Positions 42,082 to 51,485 of a DNA stretch of 64,000 bases are shown here, piece by piece. Each line of letters starts with the position of its first letter. The first letter of the stretch is position 1. A program made the position numbers and the translations under genes. Origin of the DNA: JACRPI01 sp964385055 (GTDB lineage Archaea > Nanobdellota > Nanobdellia > Woesearchaeales > DSVV01); NCBI GenBank assembly GCA_964385055.1, contig CAYLMH010000003.1:1-64000 (forward strand), read 5' to 3'. The notes under the pieces are model-generated. The model was not told where the DNA came from, ran no database searches, and was given only the letters and a program-made list of their open reading frames with translations.

Positions 42082-45000
42082 ATGACGCAACAAAAAAAGA
42101 AGCTGCACAGTGTTTTCTTGAGTTTTTTTCTAGTTCTCTTGCTCACAATAGTGCTCCTTCCAGAGACCAGCGCAGCAGAGATCGATCCAGAAGTTGCTGC
42201 AGCGATCGAAAGCCAAGGCTCTGCAGAAGTCATTGTGTTTGTCGATGCGCCACTCAGCGAAGAGACGCAACTCCTTTTGAACCAGGAAGAATATATTTCT
42301 GGACAAGATATGCAAGTACTCAAAAAAGCGCTTAAAGAGAAAAAGAAGAACATCCAAAAGCAGCAGCAGAATGTCTTGCGGCAGATGAATATTGTTGAAG
42401 AAACAAATATTGATAGTGAACTGAGTTCTGCAGCATTAGAAAGTCAAGATATTGACATGGTTTTAGAAGAGAAATATTCCTACATCAATGCGTTCTCAGG
42501 CACGTTAACAAGAGAAGGATATGAGAAGCTACTCCATGACGAGCATGTGACAGGTATATACAAAAATGAAGAAGTCAAATTGTTGTTAGACACCGCAACA
42601 GGATTTGTGAATGCCCCGTTTAGTCAAACAATTTCCATCAGTGGTTCGACAATTAATGGGTCAGGTATTGGAATTTGTGTCGTGGATACAGGAGTCGACA
42701 CCACGCATCCGAGTTTGCAAGGGACAATTGTTGATCAGTATTGTTATTGTTCACAAGGCACAGGCTGTTGTCCTAACGGAAAAACAGAAGATACAAGTGC
42801 AGCAGATGATAATGGGCATGGAACAGCAGTCATTGGAACAATCGCATCGCAAGATCCGAGTTATCCAGGTGTTGCGCCAGGAGCGCAGATTATGGTGGTA
42901 AAAGCGTTTAGCAGCACAGGAAGCGCAACAACAGGAGATGTTCTGTCAGGAATTGCAAAGTGCTTGGAAAAAGCATCAACATACAACATCAAAGTGTTCA
43001 GCTTCAGTTTTGGAGGCACAACATATTCTTCTACGTGTGACGCAGATCCCCTTGCTTCTGTTGCGAATGAGTTAGTTGATCTTGGTTTTTTTGTGAGCGC
43101 GGCATCTGGAAATGGAGGAGAGAGCGCAAAAATAAGTAGCCCTGCATGTGGAACAAATGTGACCGCAGTGGGCGCGGTGTATGACAATGGAAGTACAGTT
43201 CCAGATACTGTTCCAAGTTTTAGTAATGCGAATGGTGCATTAGACTTACTTGCGCCAGGAGTAGGGATATGTACAACATCGATAAGTGGAAAAAGTTCAT
43301 CGTCCTGTGCAAGTAAGAAGAGTGGTGTTTCAGAAGAAACAGCAGGTAAAAATTTTGGGCAATATTCAGGAACAAGTTTCTCTGCGCCGATGGTTGCAGG
43401 AGCAGCAGCGCTTGTTGCGCAGTATAAACAAGAAGAAGCAAATATAGTGCTGAGCCCTTTAACAATAAACGATGTGTTGACCCAGTATGGAACAAGTGTT
43501 TTAGACAGCAGAAATGGAAAATATTTTCCACGTCTGAATATAGAGAATACATTGCGCAATATTGATGCAGCAGCGCCTGAAATAACTTTTGCAGCAGAAA
43601 CACCAGAAGATGATGCAGCAGTAGAAAAAGGAGCAACTCTAAACATTTCAATAACAGGAGCAGATGCAGTAAACAACGTGAGTAATTGTATACTCAATTA
43701 TAATGGATCAAACACATCGATGGCTATGACTTCTTCAGGAAGAACTGCACAATGCAGTGCGCAGATCACTGCAGTAGTAACAAGCGAGTATACAATTTAC
43801 GCAGAAGATGCGAATGGAAACAGAGCAACAGCAACACGATCATTTGTCGTCTCCAGCAATCCACCAGTTATTGAAAGCTACAGTCCAGAAAGTACATCAC
43901 TTGCACGTATTATTCCAGAAACGCAAATATTCATGCTCACTGCAACTGATAGTGATAATGATACGCTAACATATACATGGAAAGTCGATGGCACAGAAGT
44001 AGGAACAAGCACAGAGTATTTGTTCAGCTCTGAAAGTTATGGTGTTGGAACACATACAGTCATCGCCCAAGTACACGATGATGTTTCCACAAGAGAACAG
44101 GTATGGAATGTCTCTGTGACAGAGCGCCATGCGCCAACAGCAACAAACGTAACGATCACTCCTCCAGAAGCGTATAGAAATGTATCATTAACATGTGCAT
44201 ACGAATACAATGATATCGATAACGATCAAGAAAATGGAACAAGCATGACATGGTACAAAAATAATGCGCTCCAGAACATTTCCAATACTACCGTTCCCGT
44301 AGAACTTCTTGTTGTTGATGATTTCTGGAATTGCAGCGTCACGCCATCTGATGGAGTGTTAGAAGGAGAAGTAGCAATCTCTTCTGCGACAATAATTCAA
44401 AATAGGCTCCCTGCATTGAGTATGACCGGAACAACAACAGTATATGAAACAGAGAACATCGTGCTCACAATAGAAGCAGGAGACAGTGATGGAGATCCTA
44501 TTACTGTTGCACTAAATAACTCCCAATTCACACAAAATGGAACAAACTACACCATGCAGACAACGCTGAGTTCCGCAGGAACATATACGCTTTCAGTGAC
44601 CGCAACAGATGCGTATAATACAACAACAGAAGAATTCTCCTACACAGTCACTAACGCAGAAGATAAAGATAGTGATGAGATTCCTGATTTCAAAGATGAG
44701 GATGATGACAATGATGGAATTTTCGATACTGAAGACAAAGTTCAGGGAACTCCAACATTGATGAATTATGTAAATCTCACCATTGAAATAAATGGATCCA
44801 CAAACACAACAGGCAATTTCACAGAGGTCCTTCCCGTTTCTTTACTTTTAGACCAAACAACAAATATGACGTTCTTCCATAATTTTTCAGAAAGCAATCT
44901 CCTCCTTAATGCAGTAGTCTTTGAAAATGCAAATACAAGCGAAGGAAATATTCTCATTCACAATTTGACTGCGGTAAATAAAACAATAAGTATTCCTGAT

Positions 45001-45816
45001 AGAAATGCAAGTACAACAGCAGTGTGTGTGTACGACGTTGCAGATCCAGCAAGAGAAGCAATAACTGCTTCGTGTAATGGAACTGCGCAGTATCTTGTAC
45101 CCTGCAATGGAACAATAACAAATGGATACAGTTGCACTGACAGCGGCACCACATACACGATTACAGGACTTCAGCATTCTGGTGTTCTAGAAATGTGTGT
45201 AGATAACGACAGCGATGGATATGGAACAGGCTGTGTCTTAGGAAATGATTGTAATGATAATGCAGCAACAGTTTCTCCTGCAGCAACAGAGATTGCAGAT
45301 AATGGTGTGGATGATAACTGTGATGGAACAGCATATACAACGCCAGTACAGCAGCCAGTAGAAGAAGAAGAGCCTGCAGCAGCAACAGGCGGCGGTGGTG
45401 GTGGAGGTCCAGGTCCAACAACAAGCGATGAAGGAACAGGAGCAACAGAGACAGCAGGAGAAGCAACAAGTGCTGCAACAGCAGAAACGCAAGCAGAAAA
45501 TGCAGAAACAAAACAAGAAACAGCTGCTGAAGAAACAGCTTCTTTAGGCGCACAAGCAGCACAACAAACAAATGAAGCACGAGGAACAGAACAAGCAAAT
45601 TCTGTCTTTACATTAACAGGTGCAGCAGTGACAGATCTTGTGAATGGTGATATTTCATATGGATCTGTGGGAAGTGCAGCAGTAGGTATTTTCATTCTTG
45701 GTGGTCTTATCTTTGGTGCGTCACGAATGTTTAGAAAGAAAAAAACAAAAGCAACAATTGCAGTAAAAGAACATCTTACTGATATCTATGAAGGAATAAA
45801 AGATTTGTTTAGGTAA
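42082..45816 (+). CDS. Cell-surface subtilisin-like protease (S8) with Ig-like and Ca-binding repeats
   Basis: 1244 residues. A signal peptide (FLSFFLVLLLTIVLLPETSA) and propeptide precede an S8 catalytic domain: Asp in VVDTGVDTTHP (about 200), His in NGHGTAVIG (about 243), Ser in GTSFSAPMVAG (about 430). Ig/PKD-like domains follow. Then come Asp-rich Ca-binding repeats (DKDSDEIPDFKDEDDDNDG) and a MopE-like unit (DCNDNAATVSPAATEIADN). A Gly/Thr/Glu stalk, LTGAAVTD and a C-terminal helix with a KKK stop-transfer anchor it. Likely processes surface proteins or degrades external ones. Confidence 0.9.
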   Translation: MTQQKKKLHSVFLSFFLVLLLTIVLLPETSAAEIDPEVAAAIESQGSAEVIVFVDAPLSEETQLLLNQEEYISGQDMQVLKKALKEKKKNIQKQQQNVLRQMNIVEETNIDSELSSAALESQDIDMVLEEKYSYINAFSGTLTREGYEKLLHDEHVTGIYKNEEVKLLLDTATGFVNAPFSQTISISGSTINGSGIGICVVDTGVDTTHPSLQGTIVDQYCYCSQGTGCCPNGKTEDTSAADDNGHGTAVIGTIASQDPSYPGVAPGAQIMVVKAFSSTGSATTGDVLSGIAKCLEKASTYNIKVFSFSFGGTTYSSTCDADPLASVANELVDLGFFVSAASGNGGESAKISSPACGTNVTAVGAVYDNGSTVPDTVPSFSNANGALDLLAPGVGICTTSISGKSSSSCASKKSGVSEETAGKNFGQYSGTSFSAPMVAGAAALVAQYKQEEANIVLSPLTINDVLTQYGTSVLDSRNGKYFPRLNIENTLRNIDAAAPEITFAAETPEDDAAVEKGATLNISITGADAVNNVSNCILNYNGSNTSMAMTSSGRTAQCSAQITAVVTSEYTIYAEDANGNRATATRSFVVSSNPPVIESYSPESTSLARIIPETQIFMLTATDSDNDTLTYTWKVDGTEVGTSTEYLFSSESYGVGTHTVIAQVHDDVSTREQVWNVSVTERHAPTATNVTITPPEAYRNVSLTCAYEYNDIDNDQENGTSMTWYKNNALQNISNTTVPVELLVVDDFWNCSVTPSDGVLEGEVAISSATIIQNRLPALSMTGTTTVYETENIVLTIEAGDSDGDPITVALNNSQFTQNGTNYTMQTTLSSAGTYTLSVTATDAYNTTTEEFSYTVTNAEDKDSDEIPDFKDEDDDNDGIFDTEDKVQGTPTLMNYVNLTIEINGSTNTTGNFTEVLPVSLLLDQTTNMTFFHNFSESNLLLNAVVFENANTSEGNILIHNLTAVNKTISIPDRNASTTAVCVYDVADPAREAITASCNGTAQYLVPCNGTITNGYSCTDSGTTYTITGLQHSGVLEMCVDNDSDGYGTGCVLGNDCNDNAATVSPAATEIADNGVDDNCDGTAYTTPVQQPVEEEEPAAATGGGGGGGPGPTTSDEGTGATETAGEATSAATAETQAENAETKQETAAEETASLGAQAAQQTNEARGTEQANSVFTLTGAAVTDLVNGDISYGSVGSAAVGIFILGGLIFGASRMFRKKKTKATIAVKEHLTDIYEGIKDLFR

Positions 45817-45820
45817 CACA

Positions 45821-46276
45821 ATGCGCGCGCCAACGCATCTCCTTTTTGCAGTTGTTTGTTTTCTAATATACAGCAGTTATTATGACATAACATATCCTCT
45901 CTTATTCATCAGCATTGTTCTTTTTATGACCTTGTTTGTAGACATAGATGAGCCAGACTCAAAAATAGGAAAGTTCTTTTGGCCTGTTGCGCAGAGTATC
46001 AAATGGGTGCTTGGGCATCGAGGATTGTTGCACAGTCTTATTCCTCCGTTGTTATTATTTTTGATCTGTAAGTTTATTGGATGGAATGAAATCGCAGTTG
46101 CGGCATTTATTGGGTATGGTGCGCACCTTGTTGCAGATATGCTGACACCGCATGGTGTCTATCTTCTCTATCCTATCCCTTGGAGAATTCGCGGACCAAT
46201 TCGTGTAGGTTCTTTTGGAGAATATATGTTTGCGGGCATGCTTCTTGTGGTAATTGCAATCAAGCTGCTTCTTTGA
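45821..46276 (+). CDS. Membrane-bound metal-dependent hydrolase, YdjM family
   Basis: 151 residues with three or four transmembrane helices. Conserved polar motifs are MRAPTHLLFA, VDIDEPDSKIG, HRGLLHSL and GAHLVADMLTPHGV, the His/Asp set of the YdjM (DUF457) family. In bacteria it is LexA-regulated; the natural substrate is unknown. It starts four bases after the protease stop and may be co-transcribed. Its end overlaps a convergent gene by 17 bases. Confidence 0.88.
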   Translation: MRAPTHLLFAVVCFLIYSSYYDITYPLLFISIVLFMTLFVDIDEPDSKIGKFFWPVAQSIKWVLGHRGLLHSLIPPLLLFLICKFIGWNEIAVAAFIGYGAHLVADMLTPHGVYLLYPIPWRIRGPIRVGSFGEYMFAGMLLVVIAIKLLL

Positions 46277-47099
46277 AGACATCAGCTGGTTCTGGAGGAG
46301 ATTCTTGCTGCACCTGATACACAAGAGAAGAAACGCTGTGAAGAATTTGATTTGCATCCTGATCCGCTTGTTTCCAGTCTGTTTCTAGTTCTCCTAATGC
46401 GCGTTGAATTGCTGCAGTAACTGCCGCAATGTCTTGCTGATGGATCTTGCCAGTGCCAAGCTGTACTTCTTTCTGAAGCGTCGTCATGACGTGTTGTTGT
46501 GCGCGAGTAAGTTTTGCTTGGATAAGTTGTTTGACTTCTGCCGCAAGCCCTTCACGTATGCCAGCGCCAAGAGCAAAGAGTTGTTGGTACGAACAGGAGT
46601 TATATAATCCCTCAACCTCTTGAAGCTCTTTTTTAATTCCTTCAGTGCTGGAGGTCTGTTCTTGTTTCAAATAATCCGCGTATTCTTTAATAGAATTGTA
46701 AATTTGGTTTGCCTGATGTTGTTTAATGAGGACCACAAACGTTGCGAGAGGAATCATATTGAAAAAAAATTCAAATCCTTCTCCAATGCCCGGAATCAAA
46801 GAAAGCCCAAAATTTGCAGCTTCTGCGAGAAACAAAAGCGCCCAGCCTGTGCCAACCTGTTGTCTGTATTTGAGAAACATAAAGACTGCTCCAATCCAGT
46901 CTCCGACATCAAGGCCTGTCACGCCAATGCCAAGAAGTTCATCCCCAAAAGAAAGACCTGCGTCAATGCCATAATCAAAAAACAGCGAAGTGCCTAATGC
47001 TCTAATGTACGAACGCAACGAATAGACAAGTGCGAGAACAAAGAATGCGCAAATGAGCCAAAAGGAAGGATTGCTAATAATATCTCCTAATGTTGCCAT
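46260..47099 (-). CDS. Membrane protein with C-terminal helical domain
   Basis: 279 residues. The N-terminal half has several hydrophobic segments (LICAFFVLALVYSLRSYI, GWALLFLAEAANFGLSL). The C-terminal half (about 140-279) is predicted cytoplasmic and helical, rich in Gln and Glu (QEVEGLYNSC, LTRAQQHVMTTLQKEVQ). No catalytic motif seen. Unknown. Confidence 0.65.
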   Translation of the reverse strand: MATLGDIISNPSFWLICAFFVLALVYSLRSYIRALGTSLFFDYGIDAGLSFGDELLGIGVTGLDVGDWIGAVFMFLKYRQQVGTGWALLFLAEAANFGLSLIPGIGEGFEFFFNMIPLATFVVLIKQHQANQIYNSIKEYADYLKQEQTSSTEGIKKELQEVEGLYNSCSYQQLFALGAGIREGLAAEVKQLIQAKLTRAQQHVMTTLQKEVQLGTGKIHQQDIAAVTAAIQRALGELETDWKQADQDANQILHSVSSLVYQVQQESPPEPADVFKEAA

Positions 47100-47143
47100 G
47101 AGAATATTTCTGTAAAACCACTATATTAATGTTCCTTAAAATC

Positions 47144-47704
47144 TTATAGGCAATACTTTCCTTCTTTTTCTTTAATCTTGCCTTCTTTCACGAGAATGTT
47201 GACAAACTTCTTAATGTGTTCCTCAGGCATCCCTGCGCGTTTGCTGATTTCAAGTAATGTTTTTGGTCCAGATTCAAGAGTGGATATAACCACGTTGCGT
47301 GCAAGGGTTAGTCCATTCTGTTTGACGACTTTGTTTTCCGCAGAAAGATTTTTGATAAGCATATCGAATTTGTGTAATCGTGCTTGAAGATCATTCAAAT
47401 AATCAGTAAAATCATTTGCGCTATACACAAGTTCTGTTGGCTCATACACTTCGATTGAGCTTGGCATGTAATCAAAGCAGAAATACGTCATCGTAGGAAG
47501 ATCATGAAATCCGAGGTCCAATTCTGCAAAAACACTAAAGAGGGTATTCACTTCTTTTGGCTCTTCATATTCCACATTGTACACAGTAATCTTTTTCTCT
47601 TCTTTCTTGAGTTTTTCAATGTAGAGGCGCAATGTCTCTTGAATATGTTCTTTTGGAGCGCCGAGCATTTCAATAACAACTCGTGCTTTGATGATGTCTT
47701 TCAT
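47144..47704 (-). CDS. Uncharacterised protein with C-terminal winged helix
   Basis: 186 residues. The N-terminus (IKARVVIEMLGAPKEHIQET) looks like a ferredoxin/ACT-like domain of unknown ligand. The C-terminus (LARNVVISTLESGPKTLLEIS...KRAGMPEEHIKKF) is a winged helix, so it may bind DNA or RNA. Upstream is a structured leader, 47709-47831, suggesting regulation at the RNA level. It is not a family I can name. Confidence 0.62.
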   Translation of the reverse strand: MKDIIKARVVIEMLGAPKEHIQETLRLYIEKLKKEEKKITVYNVEYEEPKEVNTLFSVFAELDLGFHDLPTMTYFCFDYMPSSIEVYEPTELVYSANDFTDYLNDLQARLHKFDMLIKNLSAENKVVKQNGLTLARNVVISTLESGPKTLLEISKRAGMPEEHIKKFVNILVKEGKIKEKEGKYCL

Positions 47705-47708
47705 ACTG

Positions 47709-47831
47709 ACGATACCACCATTGAAAATAATGGTGGTTTACCTCCCTGTCCACGTCCTGTGGTAGAGTCAGTGCTCAAGAACCACTGGACGCATTAATTC
47801 ATGCCCCTGGTCTTTGACCTATGGTTCATGA
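47709..47831 (-). ncRNA. Structured 5' leader or small RNA
   Basis: The sequence is non-coding and compact in base-paired elements on the minus strand. GAACCA (47827-47822) pairs with TGGTTC (47784-47779). Inside are the hairpins GGTC-AAA-GACC (47819-47809) and GCAT-GAATTA-ATGC (47804-47791), giving a three-way junction. A second possible stem, CAGTG with CACTG, competes with the outer one. A strong hairpin (47714-47737, 9 pairs, loop ATTTTC) lies just before the downstream ATG. A TATA box (about 47854-47862) would start transcription near 47831. It resembles a riboswitch-like leader; no known class recognised. Confidence 0.5.
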
Positions 47832-47853
47832 CAGAGAGAAGAAAAGGGCGTTG

Positions 47854-47862
47854 TTTTATATA
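47854..47862 (-). promoter_or_regulatory. TATA box of the structured leader
   Basis: Minus strand TATATAAAA, overlapping the stop codon of the upstream 822-residue gene. The predicted start lies about 25 bases downstream, at the first base-paired element of the leader. Confidence 0.5.
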
Positions 47863-50324
47863 GCTTGTGATTGATTCTGTAGTGCATTTTTAACGACACT
47901 TCTGTTCTTTATCGTCACGTAAAGAATGAGGGAAAAAAGCACAGAAAGCAATACTGCATTGAGCAGCGCAATGGTTTTGTAAAAGGTTGTCTCAAAAGGA
48001 GCAGCATGTTGGTAGACAGCATACCCTGTAATGGAAGCAAGAGAAGATGGGGTGTTCATGTCCTCTTTTTCTTTGTTCTCCAGTAGTTCTCCATTTTCAG
48101 TTGGAGTAATGATGTCTCGAGAAACAGAAAACGAAAGTGCGGAAGTATCAACAAGCGTTGTGTTGTGATAGAGCTGTGCAACAAATACATTCTTTCCTTT
48201 CAAAGGAGTAACATTAAGAAAAACAAAGCCATTCTCTTGGAGAGAAACAGGAATATTTTTTTGTTCAAGAGCGCTCTCTAGAAACAGAGTATAGTTCCCA
48301 TTTCCCGTCATCTGAACAAAGAGCGGAACCTGTTCATCAGAAAAACTTCCGAGGACGCGGAATGCAGTAATTTGTGCATCCTCTAAAGCCCGTTCTTCAA
48401 TAATAACTTCATTGCCAACAACAGTGAGTTCTCCGCGAAATTCTTTCAATGTCTTTTGCTGATCTTTTTGAATTTGAATTTTAACAGAGTATTCGCCAGC
48501 CTCTAAATCAGAAAGTGTATTCTGGAGAGTGACAGTGTATTCTTCTCCAGGATTCAGAGAGATTCTATTCTGATTTGCAAAGTGTTCGCCACTAAAAGTT
48601 TTTGCTCGTCTATAAATCTTGCTGGAAACTGCATAGGTATGCGGTGCATCATCAGTATTAATAATGGTGATCGTGTGCGTTACATTTTCCCCACTAAAAC
48701 CAAGCGATGCAAGTTCATACGAGGGATACTCAGAAGATGCGCTTCCGCAGCGTTCTTTGTTGACTCCTTTCACAGAAAATTTTTGTTTTGCAGTATTGCC
48801 TGCACCTTCCACAACTAAAGTATATGTCTCTTCTGCAGTTGGAAATGATGTGCAAGAATAATCGAGCTGAAATGGAAGGGTTAGTTCATTTTCCTGAAAA
48901 CTTTCGCTTGGAGTAATTTGAGTAATAGGAGAAACAACTGTTCCAATGGCATTTTTGACATACAGGCGAATTGCCTGCTCATCAGAAGAAATGCTAGAGA
49001 GATTTCCTGTGTAAAAGTGAATCTTCGCACGAAGCGTGTCACCAGTTTTTGCGATGCTATCAGAACCAAGATAAAGATGTTCAATGGCAACAAATGGTTC
49101 TTCATCAAATCGATTGAAGACAAAAAATGTTGCAGTAGCACTATTGTCATCTAACGTAGAATCAGCACAATAAGAATCAAGAAGTGTTGCGTGAATTCTA
49201 TACACACCATATTCTTTCTTTATTTTTGGGGTCCAGTGTTTGACTCCAGCGTTTGTCGTGTTTGTTGGGCCTTTCACCATTGTACCGGTAATTTCCTCAA
49301 TAAAATACGACGCAAGAAAAGGAAATTCTGGACTTTTTGTGCCATCAACAAGCAAAGAAAAGTCAATAGATTTTCCAGAGAGGTAATCTGTCTGATTCAT
49401 TAGAAGAGTGATTGTCCTGTTACAATCAATCTCTTCAAGGGAGACAACAGAGAAATTCTGGCAAATACTGTTGTCATCAAGAACACCATCGTGGGGCAGG
49501 CTTTCCGCGCTCCCGCAGAGGGTATAGTTTCCAGCATAAGGAAAAGTAAAAGAGAGCGTGTCTTTTGTTTTGTATGTGCTAATGTTGAAAAAATACTTTG
49601 TAGTAGTAAGAAGAAGAGTATCATTAAAAAAAAGGGTATACATAAGAATTGCATCAATTTTTTCATCATGATTATTTTCTATACGAAATCCAGAGGAGAG
49701 TGATTGATTGACATAAAGAAGAGAAGGTAACGAAAAAGAAAGAGAAACAATGTTTGTGGTATTTATGGAATCTGCGCTTTCTTCGAGGTATTCTTTTTGT
49801 TTCTTTTCTTCCTCATTCTCAGGGGTATTTGTTTCATGAGGCAGTTTATCAGAAAAAGAAACAAAACCAGGAGTCCCATTCTGTAAAGTACTCAACCCCC
49901 ATATTCCTTCCTTTTTTTCAAAACTGTATCCTTCTACCGCATCAGTGTATAGCATGCTGTCAAGCACTATCTTCTCAGGACTATAAAGAGAAATGCGATC
50001 TTGGGTATTCCCTAAATTATTGCCAATGGTTGCTCCTGCATTGTAAATCGATGCAGTGCTGTTAAGAGTCTGCCATACAAAACCTTCTTCAACAACAAGC
50101 GCGTATGTTTCATTCCCATAAAAGAGACCAATTAATGTATCATTACTCGCTTCATCACCAAGAACATATCCGCTCAGATTAATGCCTTCAGGAGTATAGA
50201 TTTCAACAAATTCTTTGTTGTTATCATCTCCGATAGGGTTAGGAAAAACTTCTGTAATCTCGAGTGCGAGAGTTATTTCTGTAAAAAACAGCAGTGCAAA
50301 GGCCATGAACACTAATTTTTTCAT
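47856..50324 (-). CDS. Lamin-tail-domain surface protein
   Basis: 822 residues from the ATG at 50324. Signal peptide LVFMAFALLFFTEITLA, then a lamin-tail domain (about 25-135: ITEVFPNPIGDDNNKEFVEI, LSGYVLGDEAS) often found in secreted nucleases and surface proteins. Several Ig-like domains rich in Asn and Thr follow, then a C-terminal transmembrane helix and basic tail (ILYVTIKNRSVVKN). A SITGYAV motif comes just before the last helix. Unknown target; a surface adhesin or scaffold is likely. Confidence 0.78.
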   Translation of the reverse strand: MKKLVFMAFALLFFTEITLALEITEVFPNPIGDDNNKEFVEIYTPEGINLSGYVLGDEASNDTLIGLFYGNETYALVVEEGFVWQTLNSTASIYNAGATIGNNLGNTQDRISLYSPEKIVLDSMLYTDAVEGYSFEKKEGIWGLSTLQNGTPGFVSFSDKLPHETNTPENEEEKKQKEYLEESADSINTTNIVSLSFSLPSLLYVNQSLSSGFRIENNHDEKIDAILMYTLFFNDTLLLTTTKYFFNISTYKTKDTLSFTFPYAGNYTLCGSAESLPHDGVLDDNSICQNFSVVSLEEIDCNRTITLLMNQTDYLSGKSIDFSLLVDGTKSPEFPFLASYFIEEITGTMVKGPTNTTNAGVKHWTPKIKKEYGVYRIHATLLDSYCADSTLDDNSATATFFVFNRFDEEPFVAIEHLYLGSDSIAKTGDTLRAKIHFYTGNLSSISSDEQAIRLYVKNAIGTVVSPITQITPSESFQENELTLPFQLDYSCTSFPTAEETYTLVVEGAGNTAKQKFSVKGVNKERCGSASSEYPSYELASLGFSGENVTHTITIINTDDAPHTYAVSSKIYRRAKTFSGEHFANQNRISLNPGEEYTVTLQNTLSDLEAGEYSVKIQIQKDQQKTLKEFRGELTVVGNEVIIEERALEDAQITAFRVLGSFSDEQVPLFVQMTGNGNYTLFLESALEQKNIPVSLQENGFVFLNVTPLKGKNVFVAQLYHNTTLVDTSALSFSVSRDIITPTENGELLENKEKEDMNTPSSLASITGYAVYQHAAPFETTFYKTIALLNAVLLSVLFSLILYVTIKNRSVVKNALQNQSQAI

Positions 50325-50462
50325 GAAGCACAATGGTCGTTGATCCTTTTTAAAACCAGCAGAAAAAGAGTTTACAAAATGTATACTTTTTAAAATTCAA
50401 AGAAAGCGTAGTTGTCAGAAAGTAATAAAGAAAAAGTAAAAATCAAAAAAGAAATAAAAAAC

Positions 50463-51140
50463 TTAAAGTTTCTTTTTCCACTGCTTAACAATCTGTGCTG
50501 CTTCTTCTTTTGCGCCAAGACCAAAGCCAATCCCGATTGCGAGAGACAATGCAAGTACAACGCCAGTTAAGATAATTAAGTAGGTGCTTTCAGCAAGGCG
50601 TAAGTAAATACCTACTTCTTGCAATGCAATGACTGCAACAAACACAATGATTAAGATGCGTGTCACATTGTTTAAATGCTTGATTGCTGCCCCTTTTGCT
50701 CTGCTCATTTTGTCAGCGACAAAGTCAGCAAGCACTAAGCCGAACATGACAATTGCGATTGCAACAATGACATGTGGCATCCATCGAACAACTTCAAGAA
50801 GCAAACTGCTCAAGTCTCCAAGTTGCAAATATGCAACTGCTGGAACAAGGAAGATGAGGAAGATGTACCACTTGACGAGTGATGCGCCGAGTTCAGAAAC
50901 ACTTGAATAGCCAATAGATTTGTCTAGGTTATTTTTCTGAAGCCACTTGTCAATCTTTGCATGATCAAGTGCTTTCTTAACAACCCAATGGATTCCCCAA
51001 GAGACTGCATACCCTAAAACAATGATGACTGCTGCATAAATCAAGCCAATCACAAAGTAAATAATACTTTGCCCAAGAATCGTTACTGGTGTCAACAATT
51101 GCTGCTGACCAAATTGCGCTACATTTTCAAATCCGTACAT
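50463..51140 (-). CDS. Small-conductance mechanosensitive channel-like membrane protein
   Basis: 225 residues from MYGFENVAQFG at 51140. Repeats of the 'conserved TM helix' type: VIIVLGYAVSWGIHWVVKK, then VVRWMPHVIVAIAIVMFG and LVLADFVADKMSRA. The end is ALSLAIGIGFGLGAKEEAA. The family resembles the pore part of MscS without the cytoplasmic vestibule. Role in osmotic release is by analogy. Confidence 0.8.
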   Translation of the reverse strand: MYGFENVAQFGQQQLLTPVTILGQSIIYFVIGLIYAAVIIVLGYAVSWGIHWVVKKALDHAKIDKWLQKNNLDKSIGYSSVSELGASLVKWYIFLIFLVPAVAYLQLGDLSSLLLEVVRWMPHVIVAIAIVMFGLVLADFVADKMSRAKGAAIKHLNNVTRILIIVFVAVIALQEVGIYLRLAESTYLIILTGVVLALSLAIGIGFGLGAKEEAAQIVKQWKKKL

Positions 51141-51325
51141 CGTAAACCACCCCTCGAGTATCACAGTTTCTATGACCCGAAACAATAATGGGTCATTTAG
51201 AATAAAAGCAGTATATAAATCTTTTGGAAATTTCGTCTAAAAGCAGTGACGAAAAGAGGATTGTTTGAGGAGTGTTAGAAATAATCCATATAAATTACCT
51301 TGTTTCTTAAAAATTGCAATAAAAA

Positions 51326-51420
51326 AGATTGGGGATTCAAAAGCTCTGCAAGGCGATTACCAAGCACCTGCTATCACAAACATTCACTCAGTAAAGTCCT
51401 ACAACACAATTCATCCTTTA
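51326..51420 (+). repeat. Repeat family 1/2 hybrid, copy E
   Basis: Begins as family 1 (GATTGGGGATTCAAAAGCTC, TGCAAGGCGATTACCAAGC) but ends as family 2 (ATTCACTCAGTAAAGTCCTA, CAACACAATTCATCC). This copy links the two families. It lies in the 345-base gap between the channel-like gene (minus) and the Kazal lipoprotein; the rest of the gap shows no gene. Confidence 0.7.
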
Positions 51421-51485
51421 TTAAAATGTAAATCATAACAATCAACGAAAAAGATCAAGAAGAAAGTAAAAAATAAAAAGAAAAA

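Noticed and set aside
45161..45695. Leu- and Ser-rich antisense frames opposite the protease stalk
   Set aside because: They reflect the Gly/Thr/Ala/Gln-rich codons of the sense strand. No homology features.
47740..47831. A tRNA-like sequence on the plus strand
   Set aside because: GTGGTAGAGT and GGTTCATGA recall tRNA arms, but no acceptor stem, T-loop GTTCRA or anticodon arm can be made to fit. The base pairing makes sense only as the minus-strand leader.
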